Part shown: piece by piece, positions 36,794 to 47,717 of the stretch | How positions within the stretch are numbered: the first letter of the stretch is position 1 | Layout: the number at the start of each line of letters is the position of its first letter | Origin: Cycas panzhihuaensis | Taxonomy: Eukaryota > Cycadophyta | NCBI GenBank assembly: GCA_023213395.1 | Contig: CM041465.1 | Coordinates: 33,301,741-33,365,740, forward strand | DNA: 64,000 nt | Direction of reading: 5' to 3' | Position numbers and translations under genes: made by a program | The notes under the pieces: model-generated | Database searches by the model: none | Seen by the model: only the letters and a program-made list of their open reading frames with translations | Told to the model about the DNA's origin: nothing

Positions 36794-37560
36794 ATGGATC
36801 GGTACAAACAAGCGAAACAAGTGTTAGATGGTTTAGTCCGGGAAGAGAATATACTACCAATGGGTAAACCAGAAACAAAATATGTTTATGTTCGGAAAAA
36901 TAAACAAAAAGAGCCAGAAAAACTACCGGAAGAACCTACGACAAAACCCCAAATGGTGCAAATGGAAGAGTTGTTTAAAGGATTACCAGCAGAAGATATT
37001 CCCAGAATGTTGCTATTGATGGAAAATCTAGGGAAACAGTTACAATTAACTATTCCTCTGTCTCAAGTTATTGATTGGATCAAAGGAGGAGTGTTACAGA
37101 AAAGAATTACCAAAAGTTTAAAACAAATTATACCATCATTCGACATGGATCCAATGGTAACCATGTCAGTCTTGGGAGAAACATTCCCACGAGTAATTGT
37201 GGATGGAGGCGAAAAGAATGTGTTACCAAATGCAACATGGCGTAAATTGGGAAGCCCAAGTTAGAAGCGACTTATTCTCGAAGTTGGCTAATGAGCTATT
37301 GGTACGACCTATGGGCGATTGGCCAATATCAAAGTAGACGCAAGGTGGATAGTGGTAAGAATTGACTTCACAATTGTGGAAATGGAGAAAGGAGCCACAC
37401 CCTACCCTAAGATTATTAGGAAGGCCCTGGTTATACAAAACACAATGCCTTCAGAATTGGGAAAAGGTAACCTTCACTCTATCGGACAACAACAACAAAG
37501 TGGTACTTCCAATGCTGGGAAGAAGTTCGATTGAAGTAATTCTAGATGAAGGATCCAACA
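36794..37560 (+). pseudogene. Gypsy 2 aspartic protease region
   Basis: An LPAEDIPRMLLLMENLGKQL helix-rich stretch precedes the protease. The active-site strand reads VIVDGGEKNVLPNATWRKLG; the position usually occupied by DSG or DTG is DGG, also in gypsy 4 (IVDGGAAVNVLP). The frame then shifts near 37264; later parts (FTIVEMEKGATPYP, LGRPWLYKTQCLQNW) lie in other frames. This enzyme would cut Gag-Pol. Broken here. Confidence 0.82.
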
Positions 37561-37699
37561 CTACGGTAACAAGTGACACGACATTTTCTTCCATTGGGGA
37601 AGAACATATCTTTCACATGGCAGAAGGACCCACCACATCAAATAACCACCGTGAAGAACCAGCGGATCTCGAAGAAATATACAACTCTTCGGATGACGA

Positions 37700-38620
37700 A
37701 CACGGTATGAGGTTCGTGGATTACTGGCTTCAGGATGCATATGAAGTAAACTCTTCTTCTCACAGATGTAATTTGTTATCTAAATATGCATCTGTAAACA
37801 TTGATAATAATTTAAATTCTTTTGAATATATGCTGACTAACGATCATTTGGAAATTGGTAACAACCTAGACCAACCAACCCTTAGCTTACCTAGTAATTT
37901 TCGTAGTTTTTTTCTAGTTAGTAGTAACCCTGACATCCCATCTACTTCAGGCGTGGGTCCTGAGGTAGATTCCCTACCCCCCCCTTTATTACAACCTGAG
38001 GAAGGAAGTAATATCCCTTCCTCTTCTTCCTTAGAAGTACACCCACCCAGCCATAAATCTCTTCCAACCATTGGCGCCAAAACTGGGGAAATGGAAGGAG
38101 GATTGCTGGTAAGTACTTCTAGCGAGTCTGGTCTAGGAAGTAAAATCACTATTCCAGAAAAAACAAATCGTCAAACCTATATTGGGAATTACGTTAAACC
38201 ATTCTATGGAGAACAATTATATGGGACTACCCATTTAACACATTGCGTTGAGTATTGGATAGATCAGGGAAATTGGGATAAAACCTAATGGCAGCAAGAC
38301 CTAATCCTAACCTCGCGAGGGAGAGCTTGGTCGGGTACTTAGCTCACCAACATACTCTTAGGAATTGGCAAGATTTGCAATCAATGTTTCGAATACGATT
38401 CGATCATCCAACCCAACCAACTATTCCAATATTCTACGTAGGTCATAACCCTAGGAAACACATACAGGTATGTAAACAAAAATGGAAATTTTTGAGTATA
38501 CCTAAGCGGAATTGGTCTAACTACTTCTACCACACCTTGGGGAGAGTAGCAAAAGACTGGTTCCTGGGAAGAGAGCAAAACCTAGATATAACTTGGGGAA
38601 ACCTAAGGAATCTTTTATAA
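37700..38620 (+). pseudogene. Gypsy 2 linker and second gag-like domain between protease and RT
   Basis: A serine- and proline-rich linker (about 37900-38150) is followed by KPFYGEQLYGTTHLTHCVEY and, after a stop near 38287, by LAHQHTLRNWQDLQSMFRIRF, then HTLGRVAKDWFLG. The pattern of tryptophans and the W-x2-L-x3-F-x2-RF spacing resembles a retrotransposon gag domain. Gypsy 4 has the same block at 60915-61847. That identity is my inference; its role is unknown. Confidence 0.6.
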
Positions 38621-38750
38621 AAACCTTTAGGCATACCTGAAAACCAAGAAATAAACAAAATCAAAACACATCGAATAATGAGCATCAAACTAGAACAACA
38701 TTTAATGATCAGAAACAATAGAATCCATACATAATGAAGTAGAAGAAATT

Positions 38751-40160
38751 GTGAATTATCCTGCAGAGTTTACAGAATTCACCGTTGGAGAAAGAAAAGT
38801 AGAAGATGCCCCAGGGCACAAAACTGAAAATGTAGAAGATGTGGGTATAACGAAGTTGAAAACTACAAAAATTAATGTTGGTAGTTCAAAAAATCCTAAG
38901 CTTATTCGAATTGGAAACTATTGGGATTACCAAGCAGAGTCAAGCTCAACAGCTTATTCAAGAATTAGTGATGTGTTCGCATGGTCGTATAAAGACCTAA
39001 AAGGTATTCCTCCGGAGATAGGAATGCATCATATTGATCTAGTGGAAGACGCTAAACTAGTAAAACAACGACCATACCAGATGAATCCAAAATATAAAGA
39101 AAAAATAAAAGCAGAACTTGATAAAATGTTGGAAGCGGGTTATATATATGAAATCGACAACGGATTTGGGTGAGCCCTATAGTAGTAGTAGTTCCAAAGA
39201 AAAATGGGAAAATTTGGGTCTGTGTGGATTACAGACAGTTGAATAAAGTGACGAAAAAAGATCCATTTCCGTTACCTTTCACGGAAGATATTTTGGAAGC
39301 AGTTGGAGGGAATGAAATCTATTCATTCACAGACGGATTTAGTGGGTACAATCAAGTGCAGATTGCCCTGGAAGATCAGGCAAAGACAACATTCGTAATA
39401 GAATGGGGTACGTATGCCTATAAGGTAATGCCATTCGGTCTTACGAATGCACCAACGACATTTCAGCGAATTGTGATTAATATTTTTCGAAAATTTATTG
39501 GAGAAAAAGTTGCTGTATTCTTAGATGATTGGATATTGTATGGGTTAATGAAAAATCATATGGAAAACTTGAGAGAAATGTTGCAAACCTGTCGAGAAAA
39601 TAAGCATGTCTCAATCCGAGGAAAAGTGTACATTTCTGGTACCCTTCGGAAACCCCCTAGGGCATATAGTCAGCAAAGAAGGATTCTTGTGAGATCACGT
39701 AAAAAGTGTCTGCCATTTTACACTTTCCGACACCGAGTATGAGGAAGCAGCTGAAAGGTTTTTTGGGTTTGACAGGATATTATAGAAAATTCATCAGAGG
39801 ATATGCATATATATCTGGACCTCTGGAAGAGTTGCTAAAAAAGAATATTGAATGGATATGGAAAGAAGATCAGCAAGGAGCATTCAAAACATTAAAACAA
39901 GCTATTGTAGCAGCGCTTATACTGCGATTCCCAGATTGGAAGAAAACTTTTCACGTACATGTGGATGCGTCACAATACGCTATTGGATGTGTATTAGCAC
40001 AACCCAGCGATGATAAAATGGATCATCCAATCTATTTTGCCAGTCGGAAACTTACGAGAGGCGAGTAATTATCTGACAGCGGAAGGAAGCACTCGGCATG
40101 GTTTATGCATTACAAAAGTTTCGACATTATCTATTATCCAATCCATTCACATTTTAAATC
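38751..40160 (+). pseudogene. Gypsy 2 reverse transcriptase and RNase H
   Basis: RT opens with VFAWSYKDLKGIPPEIGMHH, then VVVPKKNGKIWVCVDYRQLN, FSGYNQVQIA and MPFGLTNAPTTFQR. The catalytic motif is FLDD, with Phe where Tyr is usual; gypsy 4 has FLDD too. After a frameshift near 39620 the thumb and connection follow (LKGFLGLTGYYRKFIRGYAY), then RNase H with HVDASQYAIGCVLAQ and YFASRKLT. Another frameshift falls near 40060. Three frames in total, so inactive. Confidence 0.9.
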
Positions 40161-40172
40161 GACCACCAAGCC

Positions 40173-41627
40173 TTGATGTATCTAGTGAATAAACCCATTA
40201 TGCGAGGAAGAATCAGCAGATGGTTAATGTTGTTTCAAGAATTCTCATTCAAAATCATTGTGAAACCTGGCAAAGCACACATCATTCCGGATCAACTATC
40301 GAGAATAAAAAATGGAGAGAAAGCCACAGGGATACCAGATGATTTTCCAGACGCAGCTCTATTCAGCATAGATGCAGTTCCAGCAAACTGGTATGAGGGA
40401 ATACCAGAGTACCTAGCGATCGGAGAAGTGCCAGCGGAATTAGATCGTACGGGGAAAAGAAATTTTATCAGAAAAGCGGAGCCGTATCAGCTTATCAGCG
40501 GAGAGTTGTACAAATTGGGGCCGGATGACATATTGCGACGTTGTGTTCGACAGCATGAGACAAACCAGATCATGTCTCAGGCACATGAAGGAGTAGCGGG
40601 TGGCCACATGGGAAAATTGGCCACATTGCGAAAAATCTTGACGTCGGGATTCTGGTGGCCGTCAATGTTCGAAGATGTCAAAAGATGGATTCAGGCATGC
40701 GATTATTACCAACGCGTGGGGAAACCTAATCGGCAGGATTTCCAACCATTGCATCCCATACTACCTTTGGCACCGTTCGAAAGATGGGGACTCGACTTTG
40801 TGGGGCCAATCAAACCAGCAGCACGGAGATCAAAAGCTCGATACATTCTGGTGGCAACCGATTATACGACAAAGTGGGTGGAAGCACGCGCATTGAGAAA
40901 AGCCGATGCAGAAAGCACAGCAAGATTTCTGTATGAGGCAATAATCACGCGATTTGGATGCCCTTTGGAGATCGTCAGTGACCAAGGTGCCCACTTCCTC
41001 AACCAAACAATTGAAACATTGACAACTGCCTTCATGATTAGCCATCGGAAATCAACTCCCTACTATCCGAGAGCCAATGGTCAAGCGGAGAGCTCGAACA
41101 AGATAATCGAAAACTGCTTATAAAAGATATGCGACATCGGCAGATCGGATTGGGCTGAGAAGTTACCCTCCGTACTATGGGCCTTTTGTACGACATATAA
41201 AAGATCAGTTGGACAGACCCCATTCCAACTTGTATATGGCACGGAAGCCATTCTTCCGACCGAGTTCGAGATACCCACCACGGTGGCAATACAATGTCGA
41301 TTAGGCGACCTCCGATCTTTGGAACGGCATTGGAAGATTTATCTGATTGGAAGACACGACATCTAGCAAACTAGTTGCAACATATAAGCGGCGACAAAAA
41401 GCATGGCATGGCGCCATCCGTGGAAACCACAATTCGTGAAGGTGATCAAGTATTCTTTGTCTGCGGACAAATTCAAAACGCACCCCGGGAAACTCAAGAT
41501 GCGGTGGTTGGGACCATACATCGCGGAAAGAATTTTTGAGAACGGATCGGTGCAGCTTCGAGAAATCGACGGACCTCTGCTACCAACACGGGTAAATGGT
41601 AGCAGACTCAAGCCTTACATTGAGTAG
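40173..41627 (+). pseudogene. Gypsy 2 integrase
   Basis: The zinc-binding N-terminus shows HEGVAGGHMGKLATLRKI and CDYYQRVGKP, where the first Cys is kept and the second is Tyr-Tyr. The catalytic core shows ERWGLDFVGPI (Asp 1), VSDQGAHFLNQT (Asp 2) and NGQAESSNKIIENCL (Glu). The frame is open for 316 codons (40173-41123), then shifts. The C-terminal GPY/F-type module reads MRWLGPYIAERIFENGSVQL (41500-41580) and ends at 41627 with KPYIE. Best-preserved part of this element. Confidence 0.92.
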
Positions 41628-41849
41628 CCCAACTTACCAGCAGGATCAGCTGGTTGTACTATAGCGTATTGCATGATGTTGAGGCAACCAACTGCCTTGA
41701 TACCGAGCCATAATCCAGTTCGGTATGGATATAAAAATAGAAAAAAAATTGGAAAAAAATAAAAAATAACCGTAACTCATTGCTGATATAAGTAATGACA
41801 TAATCTGAGAAAAATCAGAGGAAAATTCATCAGCATACAAGCAAATTAC

Positions 41850-42400
41850 AGTGTACGTACCGAAAAAGGTATGTTACCAAGTACGTACAGTTGAAACAAT
41901 GATAAAAGTGGAAAATGCACTATACGCACCAAAGGAATTCACTAAAGTACGTATAGTTTAAAAAAGTGACTCGGAATTACACTATACGTACCTGAAAAGT
42001 GCGCGGACAGGTACGCATAGTATAAATAACTTTAAGTGGCTCAATTACATTATACGTGCACGAAAGTGCGCAGACAGTGCGCACGCGATTGCAAAGGAGC
42101 GTAAGTTAAAATCTTGCATTATACGTACCAACGAAGTACGTAATCAGATGCACTGTGTAAAAGATACTTAAATGATTGTTTACATTATACGTACCAAAGA
42201 AAGTACGCAATCGAGTACGCATAATGAAAACCTTTAACATTATACGTACCAAGGGCACGTATAAGACAAAATCATAAAGCGACAAATCATTACGCACTGT
42301 GAACATTCCGATGCGGTGCAGAGCGGAACGGACTACGGCACGCAAGGATTTGCTCGGGTACGCATCACAGTGCGCGAAATAGCGAAACGGCAAGCGTTCT
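41850..42400 (+). repeat. TACGTA-rich degenerate tandem repeats after gypsy 2 pol
   Basis: The phrase CATTATACGTACCAA and variants recur at roughly 50-70 base intervals (about 41890, 41975, 42047, 42114, 42183, 42237), usually paired with a nearby GTACG word. The same words occur in the LTR. Non-coding. Confidence 0.75.
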
Positions 42401-42470
42401 CTACGTAGATGCGTCGTGCGGTTCTCTTTGCACGCTTTGGTTTCTTTCTTATCTCTGGAACTCTATAGCT

Positions 42471-43561
42471 ATGATGAGGACAGCAGGGTGCCAAGAGGCC
42501 TACATTCCTAAACTCAAACAGGTCCTTCAAGCTCTACCAGCTGCATTTCAGACTAAGGTTAAGCAGGCAGGCTGGAAAGACTACATTTATTGCAACCCTA
42601 TGTATTATGACCCGGAATTAATGGACCAAATCCTAATGGCCCTAAAAACAAACAACAGTAAGGTTAAGATGGACGCAGACATAGTCCATACCATCACTAG
42701 ACTTCCCAAGGAGGGAGAGGTTCCATTGGGAACAAAAAGGTCGGAGGTTGACAGGGAAATGTGGCTGAGGGAATTATGCCAGCCTAACACTCAAATAATG
42801 TCCGGTGGAATCAGGGTAGCTGACATTATAGACGACAGACTACAGTGGGTGGCCAAAGTTATTAATTCCAGGTTTTTGTCAAAGAGAAAGTATACCTACA
42901 TCCAGGGAGGCATGATGCAGGTATTATTAAAAATCAGGGATGGAGAAAGAATGAATTGGTCAGAATTTTTGGCAGAGAATATGAGGCAACAGTTACAGGA
43001 AATCCGGACACATCCATTCCGCCATCCTTCATTGCTTTTGGCAATGTTATTTTACCAATGTCCGGAAGTTCAGTTGACCAGAACTACCATTTCTCCTCGG
43101 GAACCAATCATCAAGCGATTGGGTAGCGAGTTCCCGGATACAACAACGAGCATGGAAGCCAAGCAGCGAGTTCGTAGCAAATGCAGAAGGTGCTTACCTG
43201 GTTACAAAAAACACCAGGAACACCTATTCCTCATCGGACGAAGCAAGCTGTTCATCGTCACGGGAAGAGGAAGAAAGAGGAGGAGGAAACAGAAGAAGAA
43301 GAGGAGGAAGAAGCAGAAGCATCCTGGGAAGAGTGGGAAGACTTCCCAGCAGCAGCAGAGGTCGGAGAACCCTCAGCACCTCCTACACCGCAGGATAAAG
43401 CGGGACCTATCATTCAGATGATTCAGGACATGGAGGCAGGGTACAAAGCAGAGATTGCGCCCCTTAAGGAAAAAATAAAGGAGAAGGATGCCATTATTGC
43501 CACCCTGACACAGATCAACGAGGAAATTTTGGGAGGACCGAGGCGTGAGGAGCCGCCTTGA
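42471..43561 (+). pseudogene. Extra ORF after pol in gypsy 2
   Basis: An open frame starts MMRTAGCQEAYIPKLKQVLQ and continues about 240 codons with WLRELCQPNTQI, INSRFLSKRKYTYIQGGMMQ and SLLLAMLFYQCPE. A frame change near 43180 leads into an acidic EEEEETEEEEEEE-type segment and a predicted coiled coil (EIAPLKEKIKEKDAIIATLT) ending at 43561. No signal peptide or membrane helix is seen, so it is not an envelope. The middle resembles the plant transposon-protein domain found in extra ORFs of some plant gypsy lineages; that resemblance is from memory of the family pattern and is weak. Confidence 0.6.
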
Positions 43562-43649
43562 GACAGTGGGGAGGGATACCACAAATTTTGATTTTTGGAG
43601 TTTTGTTGAGCAAGGATGCTCAAACCCATAACTATTGACCTGGGATAGA

Positions 43650-44448
43650 TGTTAGAGTCAAAAGTGATCCAATGGTCATGTGAGGAGCAGGTAGGTCGAG
43701 ATAACCCGAGTTGTGCAGTGCAGGGCACGTGAGGTACGCACGAGGCAAAAGCGGCGAGAAAAACAAGCATGCAGGTGCGTATGGCGGTGCGTGCACAGGC
43801 AGTGCGTGTAATGACGTAAGCGTGCAGTGAGCGGAACCAAGCGGTGCAGACGCATGACTCAGGGACGGTGAAGACTGTTGAGGTGCGGGACGTGCGTGCG
43901 GACGTCTGGACCCAAAGGATTAATTAATTAAGGCTAAACAAAGTGATTAAGTGAAGAGTGCGTATGGTGAAAGAATGCGGTTATGACGGTCATAACCCTT
44001 GATAAAGGTACCAAAGATGAGTACTTAAGGAGGTACGCATGATTCACTGGTTAGGGTGAGAGCCGGATATCACTGCACGCAAGGGTGCGAGAAGGCGGTA
44101 TGCATGACGGCCATTTGGAGCATCAGCGTATGATAAGTACCATCTGGTACGCATTGTATAAAGAAAGGCGTATCTTCTTTGGAATGCTCGGGAATGCATT
44201 CCGACCTTGTAAATGAACTGTTGACTTAATAAAAGGAAGAGTTACGTGGAAATTGGTGTATTCTTGGTGTTGTGATGATGATTTGCTGAGTATGTATTGA
44301 TTTACATCACTGTGTACCATTCTGTGAATTATATATGGAATGTATGTGAATAACCATGTTGACAGTATCCTGAAACTAGACTATAGCGCTGTGTAACCTT
44401 GACAAGCTCATTGATTCCACAAAGGGTGTGGAATCTCCCCAGTCAACA
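43650..44448 (+). repeat. 3' LTR of gypsy 2
   Basis: Starts TGTTAGAGTC after GGGATAGA and ends CAGTCAACA. Compared with the 5' LTR, many TAC words read TGC here. Confidence 0.92.
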
Positions 44449-44453
44449 ATAGG

Positions 44454-45240
44454 GTATCCGACTAAGATGCCTTTGAGGGCTCTATCTTGGAGCTTGTTTC
44501 TGTGTTTCTCCAAAATGTGAGCATAACAAGTAGAGCCAAAATTTTTGAAGTGGGAGATAGAGGGGGGGTTTGTCTATACCACATTTCATGTGGAGAGGGG
44601 CCGAGCTTGGAGGGACTAACAGTGTTGATGCAATACATGGCAGTCCAGATAGCCTCAGCCCAAAGATAGACAGGGATGTTCTTATATATGAGCATAGCAC
44701 AAGCCATATTCATGATGGTCCTGTTCATACGCTTGGCAACTCCATTTTATTGGGGTGTACCTAGAACAGTGGTCTGATGTTTGATCTCATGGTGACATAG
44801 GTATGATTCAAAGTCATTGGAGGTGTACTCGCCATCATTGACAGTCCTAAGTATTATTCATTTTCCATGCGGGCTTTGAATGCTTGAAACATCGAAAAAG
44901 CTTCATCTTTCTTTACAAGGAAAGCAACCCATACTTTCTTGGTAAAATCATCAATGAAAGTAATATAGTACACTTCTGTTTAAGAGAAGGGATGGGCATA
45001 GGACCGCATATATCTAAGTGTACAAACTGCAAAGGTTGGCTAGATTTCCACTTACTACGAAGAAAGAGTTGTCTTTGAGATTTGGCAATGATACACGCTT
45101 CGCATTTGAAGGGCTTAGAGGAGAGCCTAGGCATACCAGGAAGAGTGGCATGTAGTTCTCTTAAACGATCAATTTTGATATGGCCCATATGAGCATGCCA
45201 TATGGCTACTTAGGACAACTTTTGAGGAGTCACGATTGTG
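44454..45240 (-). pseudogene. Copia B pre-integrase and integrase (N-terminal portion)
   Basis: The minus strand shows a WHAHMGHIKIDRLRELH pre-integrase block and CEACIIAKSQRQ zinc ligands, then HLDICGPM with the first catalytic Asp. The later part (44462-44728) shows MNRTIMNMACAMLIYKNIP and AEAIWTAMYCINTVSPSK, the end of the core. The centre with the second Asp is frameshifted. The reading frame then meets gypsy 2 at 44448, and its continuation (GYPMDKKGYKVFLPS) lies beyond at about 33925-34000. Confidence 0.85.
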
Positions 45241-45636
45241 GTAAAACCAGACTTTTGAGGGTTGTGGATATTTTAAATGGCTCTAAATTCTTAAAAGAAG
45301 TGGGCAGAACCTCCCCTTACAAATATTCTTCTAAATGCTGGAAAATTTTCGGTAGCATTTTCCCTTGTTAAATGGACAAAAAGAGGGGAAAGAAAAGAAG
45401 AATGAGATATAGCATAAATGGCTACCAAAGGATTGAAATCCTTGGGCCTTACAATTCCTTGTATTGTGCTTCCAAACCTGCAAAAGAGAAAGGGAAAGCA
45501 AACAATACTAAATATGCTATGATAAAAACTTGAAAATATTTTCAGATCACTTTCACAATCTCCTTCACCACATGGATTGTGGGGGAGAAGGAAGTGATGG
45601 CTCCATTGCAAGTGCAAGTGAGGAATATGAAGGAAG

Positions 45637-45651
45637 CAAGCCCTAATACCA
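45637..45651 (-). other. Primer-binding site of copia B
   Basis: Minus strand reads TGGTATTAGGGCTTG, a diverged initiator Met-tRNA site immediately inside the 5' LTR. Confidence 0.75.
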
Positions 45652-45952
45652 TACAAAAATAGTGGATCTATCCTTCATCTCCATGAACTATATACAAAGG
45701 CAAACATGGAAGCAAGAGAGACTTGAGAGAGAAAGAGTAGCTCTCACTAAAATGGGGAGGTAAGAATGAGCCTCCTCCATTGAGCTTTTACTTTTATATT
45801 GAGAGAGGGAGCATTAAAGTTAAGCGAAATGAAATTACACATAATGCACATGAAAGCGTATTTCACTTAAGTGATCTAATTTAAAGTTCACTTAAGACCC
45901 TTTTTAGGAATAATCAACTAATGTAATAACCTTGTGACATTAACCCGTTTCA
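45652..45952 (-). repeat. 5' LTR of copia B
   Basis: Partner of 31132-31430; its inner end abuts the primer site at 45637-45651. Confidence 0.9.
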
Positions 45953-45957
45953 CTAGC

Positions 45958-46207
45958 AGGCCCAAGGCCCGAATGGCATGAGGCCATTATCGTATAAGGT
46001 AATAAATTCTTTAAGATTGTTTTACAAATGATTAATGCTTCTCTATTTATGGCCTTTAAAGCCAAAACTCCTAATTTTCCTTCCAAAAAATTGACTTCAT
46101 AATGAAATATAATAAATAATTCTTTCTTTACTCCTCCTAAAAACCGACTTTATAATAATAATTGCTTCTATAAAAATTGACTTCCTCTTTATTTTGGGAA
46201 TGCTACA
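45958..46207 (-). repeat. 3' LTR of element E, part right of copia B
   Basis: Aligns with 47468-47717 (AGGCCCAAGGCC, GGCATGAGG, ATAAATAATTCTTTCTTTAC blocks). Together with 30807-31131 it restores one 575-bp LTR. Confidence 0.88.
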
Positions 46208-47143
46208 ATTCCCTTCCCCTTAAATTAGTACTTTGTCCTCAAAGTATTGGGAATTGTTGGTCTAACCTTGACGAATTCTTCCAGCTGCCTCCTATTAAGC
46301 CTTGTACGTGATAAGAATTAGATCTAATCTTGTGGCTTCGGTTGGATCTTGCAACTAAGTGTCTTGAATTTACCAATTCTTATTCTTGGGACTGGGTACT
46401 TGTTGTCTGTAGACCTATATTGGAGTGATCCTGGGACCTATGGGGTGCCTCAAATGCCTTCTACTAATCTTGCTTTGTGTTTGCACATTTTGTCCTCAAA
46501 TGGAATGAGTTGTGGAAGGAGTGATGGGTAAAGTAGTAAGATTTGGTGGAGATTTTGGAAAACAAATTGATCATAAGGATCCTAAAATATCAATTGCTTA
46601 TTGTAAAAAGAAAGAGAAGAAGTCAAATTTTGAATGGTGATCAACCATAGCTTTGAAAACATAGGAAGAAAGGATGAGGTTTGGAATTTGCCTTGACTAG
46701 AGATGATAATTTGTGTGGTGTTTGTTGGACCATAAGGATCCTTTGGGAAAAGGGATGGATGAGGGATTAGCGATAGAGGTTCTTTATGAAAAATAGATTT
46801 TGATAGGAAAAGCCATACAACAGAAGGTAGTTCTCAGGGTGCTCAATGGTTCTCCAATCACTGCTAAACAAGTCTAGCGATCAATACACAAATCATTATG
46901 GGGTAAGCAGAGGATGTAGGGCATCACATGATGGGAAAAAATCACCACTAATATGATCTCAAACTGTGTAGGTTTAAATGGTGGACAAATCAAATGGAAT
47001 CCATCAGAAAAACAAGTCCTCAAATAGGTTGAAATGACAACAAAATAGGCTCAATTGTTTCCTCAAACAGAGTCACAAACTTGATTCAACTTGGGAATGT
47101 GCCAATCTTCAAATGCATAGCATAATTAGGCTCTAATACTAGT
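46208..47143 (-). pseudogene. Remnant interior of element E
   Basis: About 0.9 kb between the LTRs. In scattered minus-strand frames the part next to the 3' LTR resembles the C-terminal tail of a gypsy Pol polyprotein; the rest resembles a leader. No catalytic domain is present, so gag and nearly all of pol have been deleted. Assignment to gypsy is by resemblance only. Confidence 0.4.
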
Positions 47144-47717
47144 TGTGGTAGGCCCACATCCAAACAACAAACTAAAACAGGATTTCGAACATATGAAGAT
47201 AAGTTTAACAGATATTTGCCACATATTTTCTACATTTACAATGGTGATTCTCCACAGGGATAATAATACCAATAGATCACATATGTTTATAGGATATTAT
47301 TCTTCATAAAACATTACTCAACAGACATAGTTCGGTTATCCATACAATACAACATCCATACATTGAAGAATAAGAGTAGAAGATAAAAATGATAATAAAT
47401 TAATAACATAACCTACTACTGAATCTAGCAGTTGCAACCCTCTTCAAGGCGGGAGCAATCTTCCAATAGGCCCAAGGCCCTAATGGCATGAGGTCATTAT
47501 CCCATAAGGTAATAAATTCTCCAAGATTGTTTTACAAGTGATTAAGGCTTCTCTATTTATAGCCTTTAAAGCCAAAACCCCTAATTCTCCCTCCAAAAAA
47601 TTGACTTCATAATGAAATATAATAAATAATTCTTTCTTTACTCCTCTTAAAAACTGACTTCATAATAATAATTTCTTCTATAAAAACCAACTTCCTCTTT
47701 ATTTTGGCAATGTTACA
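47144..47717 (-). repeat. 5' LTR of element E
   Basis: Intact 574-bp copy; left end TGTGGTAGG, right end TGTTACA on the plus strand. Followed inward by a decayed primer site at about 47128-47142. Confidence 0.85.

Larger units (their letters stand above)
34005..44448 (+). mobile_element. Ty3/gypsy retrotransposon 2 with perfect ATAGG target duplication
   Basis: LTRs of 823 and 799 bp with TGTT(G/A)...CAACA ends; ATAGG at 34000-34004 and 44449-44453. Inserted in copia B, whose frame resumes across it. Order is gag, protease, second gag-like domain, RT, RNase H, integrase, then a repeat-rich spacer and an extra ORF. The pol order with integrase last is diagnostic of gypsy. Frames are broken by stops at former Glu and Gln codons and by frameshifts. 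Same family as gypsy 4 (58837-64000). The LTRs have diverged substantially with many small gaps. Confidence 0.94.
31132..45952 (-). mobile_element. Ty1/copia retrotransposon B, inserted in the LTR of E and interrupted by gypsy 2
   Basis: LTRs of about 300 bp at 31132-31430 and 45652-45952 with TGAAA...TTTCA-type ends. A minus-strand AAGGGGGAGA polypurine tract adjoins the 3' LTR (plus 31431-31440), and TGGTATTAGGGCTTG, a primer site, adjoins the 5' LTR. The flanks are CCAAC (31127-31131) and CTAGC (45953-45957), differing by two transitions; the uninterrupted LTR copy at 47467 supports this target. Integrase, RT and RNase H remain, but only 0.46 kb separates the primer site from the pre-integrase region, so gag and protease are deleted. 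Confidence 0.9.
30807..47717 (-). mobile_element. Gypsy-type deletion derivative E, host of the nested elements
   Basis: Element E has a 3' LTR split in two (30807-31131 and 45958-46207, total 575 bp) by copia B, and an intact 5' LTR at 47144-47717 (574 bp). The minus strand shows a purine-rich AAGGGGAAGGGA tract (plus 46208-46223) before the 3' LTR and a decayed TAGTATTAGAGCC primer site inside the 5' LTR. The internal part is only about 0.9 kb, so most of gag and pol is missing. Flanking pentamers ATCGT and GCCAT do not match. Oldest layer of the nest. Confidence 0.8.

Noticed and set aside
42471-43421. Envelope gene of an Env-carrying gypsy element
   Set aside because: No signal peptide, transmembrane segment or cysteine pattern; the tail is acidic and coiled-coil.
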